DNA of 36,012 nucleotides. Source: Gemmatimonadaceae bacterium. GTDB lineage: Bacteria > Gemmatimonadota > Gemmatimonadetes > Gemmatimonadales > Gemmatimonadaceae. Every line of letters starts with the position of its first letter. Positions within the stretch are counted from its first letter, which is position 1. The position numbers were made by a program, and so were the translations under genes. Where the stretch lies: positions 1-36,012 of the forward strand of contig JAICJQ010000022.1 in NCBI GenBank assembly GCA_025928335.1, written 5' to 3'. Shown one piece after another: positions 33,983 through 36,012 of this stretch. The notes under the pieces are model-generated. The model was not told the DNA's origin. It made no database searches and saw only the letters and a list, made by a program, of their open reading frames with translations.

Positions 33983-34684
33983 CTAGTCAATTCGACCCTT
34001 TCCCTTGTATCCCTGCATGACGCTCAGGTCGTATCCGTTGCCCGGATTGACGCCCGCTTTCACATCGTTCCACACCGCATCCTCGCCGCGATTGTAGGCG
34101 AGCAGGGCTAGCCGAACGTTGCCCTTGAACATGTCGAGCAGCGTCCGGAGGTACTTGAAGCCGACGCGCAGGTTCACCTCGGGCACGAACAACTTCTCGC
34201 GCGTGACCGTCTTGTCGTACAGCTTCGCGGTACTGGGCATGAGCTGAGTCAGGCCCAGAGCGCCGACCTTACTGACGGCCTTTGGGTTGAACTCACTCTC
34301 CAACCGAACCAGCCGGAACGCCAACTCCGGGTCCACCCCCTCGCGGACCGAGGCGTCGAACACCTTGGCCGCCAGGCCGGCATTGATGCCGTATCTGGTC
34401 GAGTACTCGATCACCTTGTCAGCCCGCTCGAACTGCGCCTTGACCAGGCTAAGCTCCCCCTGGGTAGACGCGAGCTGCGCGCGCAGCGTCCGATTGTCGC
34501 CGATCGAGAACAGGCCTCGGCTGTCGGTCACCGCGGGTTCGGCGTTCGCCGTGGAGGATCTGCGGCTGGCAATGACGATCACCGTCAGCACCACTGAGCC
34601 GGTAACGAAGACCGCTCTGTGGATGCGCTGCCGTCGCCGTACCGCGTCTCCCCGGTGGACGTACGTCCCACGTAGGTTGCGCAT
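33983..34684 (-). CDS. Membrane-anchored SLT-domain lytic transglycosylase
   Basis: From ATG 34684 the product has 233 residues: a basic cytoplasmic start, one membrane helix (about 24-40, AVFVTGSVVLTVIVIAS), a coiled-coil stem (about 65-92), and a compact SLT domain (about 100-233) with LVRLESEFNPKAVSKVGALG, catalytic Glu 129, LTQLMPSTAKLY, and LLAYNRGEDAVW. It should cut peptidoglycan while anchored in the inner membrane. The frame is open to 34774, overlapping moaC; the shorter start leaves a 37-base gap that holds a promoter-like sequence. It is convergent with the larger lytic transglycosylase, so two enzymes of the same fold face each other. Confidence 0.88.
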   Translation of the reverse strand: MRNLRGTYVHRGDAVRRRQRIHRAVFVTGSVVLTVIVIASRRSSTANAEPAVTDSRGLFSIGDNRTLRAQLASTQGELSLVKAQFERADKVIEYSTRYGINAGLAAKVFDASVREGVDPELAFRLVRLESEFNPKAVSKVGALGLTQLMPSTAKLYDKTVTREKLFVPEVNLRVGFKYLRTLLDMFKGNVRLALLAYNRGEDAVWNDVKAGVNPGNGYDLSVMQGYKGKGRID

Positions 34685-34687
34685 AAG

Positions 34688-34716
34688 TTTATAGGTGGCA
34701 ACAGTTTTTACAGCAA
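34688..34716 (-). promoter_or_regulatory. Candidate sigma-70-like promoter of the SLT gene
   Basis: On the minus strand TTGCTG (34716-34711) and TATAAA (34693-34688) are 17 bases apart, ideal spacing. TATAAA ends only three bases before the ATG at 34684, too close for an ordinary leader, so the transcript may start at or just after this ATG. Confidence 0.45.
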
Positions 34717-34721
34717 GGAGG

Positions 34722-35252
34722 CTAGTACGCCTTCGTACTGCCGGGCTCAGGATATGGGGCAGAACCGGTGCCATCCAGTCTTGAATATTTGCCCGAGACT
34801 CCTCCCGATTTCTCGGCTAACGATATATCGGAGATCTCCATCCCTCGATCCAGGGCCTTGGCCATGTCGTAGACCGTCAGCAGGGCGACGGACACGGCCA
34901 TCAATGCTTCCATCTCCACCCCGGTGCGCCCAAGGGTGCTTACTGTCGCCTCCGCCCGGACGCCGGGAATACCTTGGTCCGCGGTCAATTCCACGCCGAC
35001 GTGGGTCAGGCTCAGCGGATGACAGAGCGGGATCAAGTCCGCCGTCTTCTTCGCCGCCATGACGCCGGCGATCCGCGCCACTCCGAGGACGTCGCCCTTC
35101 TTGACCTGCGCCTTTACGATCGCGTCGAGGGTTTCCGGACGCATCCGGATGAACCCCGTCGCGCGCGCGGTGCGTGCGCTTTCCGCCTTCGCCGAAACGT
35201 CCACCATGCGGGCCTCGCCCGATTCGTCGACGTGCGAAAGCTCGTCGCTCAT
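34722..35252 (-). CDS. moaC: Cyclic pyranopterin monophosphate synthase
   Basis: The 176-residue enzyme makes cyclic pyranopterin monophosphate in molybdenum cofactor synthesis, acting after MoaA. Family signatures are complete: [90 protein letters not shown] and [10 protein letters not shown]. The frame extends to 35567 inside the upstream gene, but ATG 35252 begins the homologous part and overlaps the stop of the polymerase gene (ATGA). No other moa or moe gene is in the window. Confidence 0.95.
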   Translation of the reverse strand: MSDELSHVDESGEARMVDVSAKAESARTARATGFIRMRPETLDAIVKAQVKKGDVLGVARIAGVMAAKKTADLIPLCHPLSLTHVGVELTADQGIPGVRAEATVSTLGRTGVEMEALMAVSVALLTVYDMAKALDRGMEISDISLAEKSGGVSGKYSRLDGTGSAPYPEPGSTKAY

Positions 35253-36012
35253 GCGACGAGGGGGGCAATGCGCCGCAGCAGCGACGCCGTGAGGAGCTGC
35301 GGGTTCACGTTGCGCAGCGTTTGCTCCTTGACCTCTTCTACGATCTCCACGGCCCGTGCCGCGCCGCTCGCTCGACGACCGTCGCCGCCCGACGCCGCGT
35401 CGCGCGCACGGTCGTGAAGCAGGACCGTAAGCGCATCGAGGGTGTCGCTGAATCGGCCGCGGGCGCCGGCTCCGCTCTGCGTGAGGGCAACGCGCATTCG
35501 CTGGCCGCGATCGGGAGCCTTTGCCGCGTCGAGGAAGCGTTTTGCTTCGGCGAGCGCCACACGCCACGCGTCGCTGTCCATCAGACGCCCTGGTGCGCCC
35601 CCGGCGACTTCAATCAACTCGTCGCGCGTGCGCGCATCCGACGACGCGAGCTGCTTCGCCACGACGGGATCGGCGAGAAATTCGGATATCTCAGCGCGGG
35701 CCAGCGGCGGGATCCGGATCGCCACGACCCGGGACCGGATCGTCGGCAGCAGCGCGCCCGGCTCGCTCGACGTCAGAATGATGGTCGTGTCCTCCGGCGG
35801 CTCCTCGAGCAGTTTGAGAAACGCGTTCGCCGCCTGGTCGGACCCTTCCTGGGCGACCATTCGCTCGGCGTCGCCAATTACGAACACCTTGTGTCGAGCC
35901 AGCGCCGGCGAGATCGCGGCGATTTGGACGATGGCTCGAACGGTCGCCACGAAAATCGCTTCGTCGCCACCCGGCGGCTCGTATAGCCCACCACCGCCGA
36001 GCCGCTCCTCGA
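35249..36012 (-). CDS. holB: DNA polymerase III delta' subunit, 5' end outside window
   Basis: The frame is open to the right edge (254 codons seen). It has the clamp-loader AAA+ pattern of delta'/gamma subunits: [40 protein letters not shown], and the sensor [20 protein letters not shown]. The Walker A region lies beyond the window. The C-terminal helical collar follows (about 110-253 of the visible part). In the clamp loader delta' helps open and load the beta clamp. The N-terminus is missing, so start, length and zinc-binding cysteines cannot be judged. Its TGA overlaps the moaC ATG; holB-moaC-SLT is a likely transcript. Confidence 0.88.
   Translation of the reverse strand, partial: EERLGGGGLYEPPGGDEAIFVATVRAIVQIAAISPALARHKVFVIGDAERMVAQEGSDQAANAFLKLLEEPPEDTTIILTSSEPGALLPTIRSRVVAIRIPPLARAEISEFLADPVVAKQLASSDARTRDELIEVAGGAPGRLMDSDAWRVALAEAKRFLDAAKAPDRGQRMRVALTQSGAGARGRFSDTLDALTVLLHDRARDAASGGDGRRASGAARAVEIVEEVKEQTLRNVNPQLLTASLLRRIAPLVA

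Noticed and set aside
35253-35567. N-terminal extension of MoaC by 105 residues
   Set aside because: It is the shadow of the holB frame, rich in Arg and without MoaC similarity; the ATG at 35252 has the coupled overlap.

Overview
The window is high-GC, densely coded bacterial chromosome. Its secreted S9 peptidases, serine hydrolases, TPR/TonB proteins and many unrecognised small exported proteins suggest a Gemmatimonadota-like or other soil-type Gram-negative bacterium. No rRNA or other marker fixes the taxonomy, so this is inference.

Layout. Bases 1-8.2 kb hold a truncated TPM-domain protein, a secreted S9 prolyl-oligopeptidase-type peptidase, and a minus-strand block: gamma-glutamyltransferase, a YdeI-like protein and a 1027-residue beta-lactamase-fold/unknown-domain fusion. 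From 8.4-13.6 kb come a COG4315-type secreted protein and two tandem 655-residue paralogues (TPR, one membrane helix, TonB C-terminal domain), each preceded by the same ~175-bp upstream block. From 13.7-16.85 kb lies degraded, mobile-element-like ground: tRNA-Lys(TTT), two opposing tyrosine-recombinase remnants, one of which reads into the tRNA gene, a tRNA-3'-end-like relic at 11.23 kb, and VOC and possible transketolase fragments. From 16.85-20.9 kb are a methyltransferase, several small membrane or secreted proteins and a DUF1254/DUF1214 lipoprotein.

The standout region is 20,988-29,550: a complete minus-strand gene set for quinohemoprotein amine dehydrogenase (QHNDH), in transcription order qhpG-A-D-C-B-F-E. 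It comprises a flavin monooxygenase, the di-heme alpha subunit, the radical SAM/SPASM thioether synthase, the multiply cross-linked gamma subunit (CTQ cofactor precursor), the beta-propeller beta subunit, an ABC exporter and a subtilisin-like leader peptidase. A-D-C-B are joined by ATGA stop/start overlaps. Every residue known to be cross-linked in the gamma subunit is present at exact spacing. No qhpR-type regulator is seen nearby. The cell would export QhpC after radical-SAM and flavin modification, trim its leader, and assemble a periplasmic amine-oxidising complex.

From 29.6-36 kb are a small disordered protein, rpiB coupled to a class A beta-lactamase-like hydrolase, an unrecognised conserved-looking protein, a LysM lytic transglycosylase, a cluster of dispersed repeats and long hairpins, a second SLT protein, moaC, and the 3' part of a DNA polymerase III delta' gene that runs off the window.
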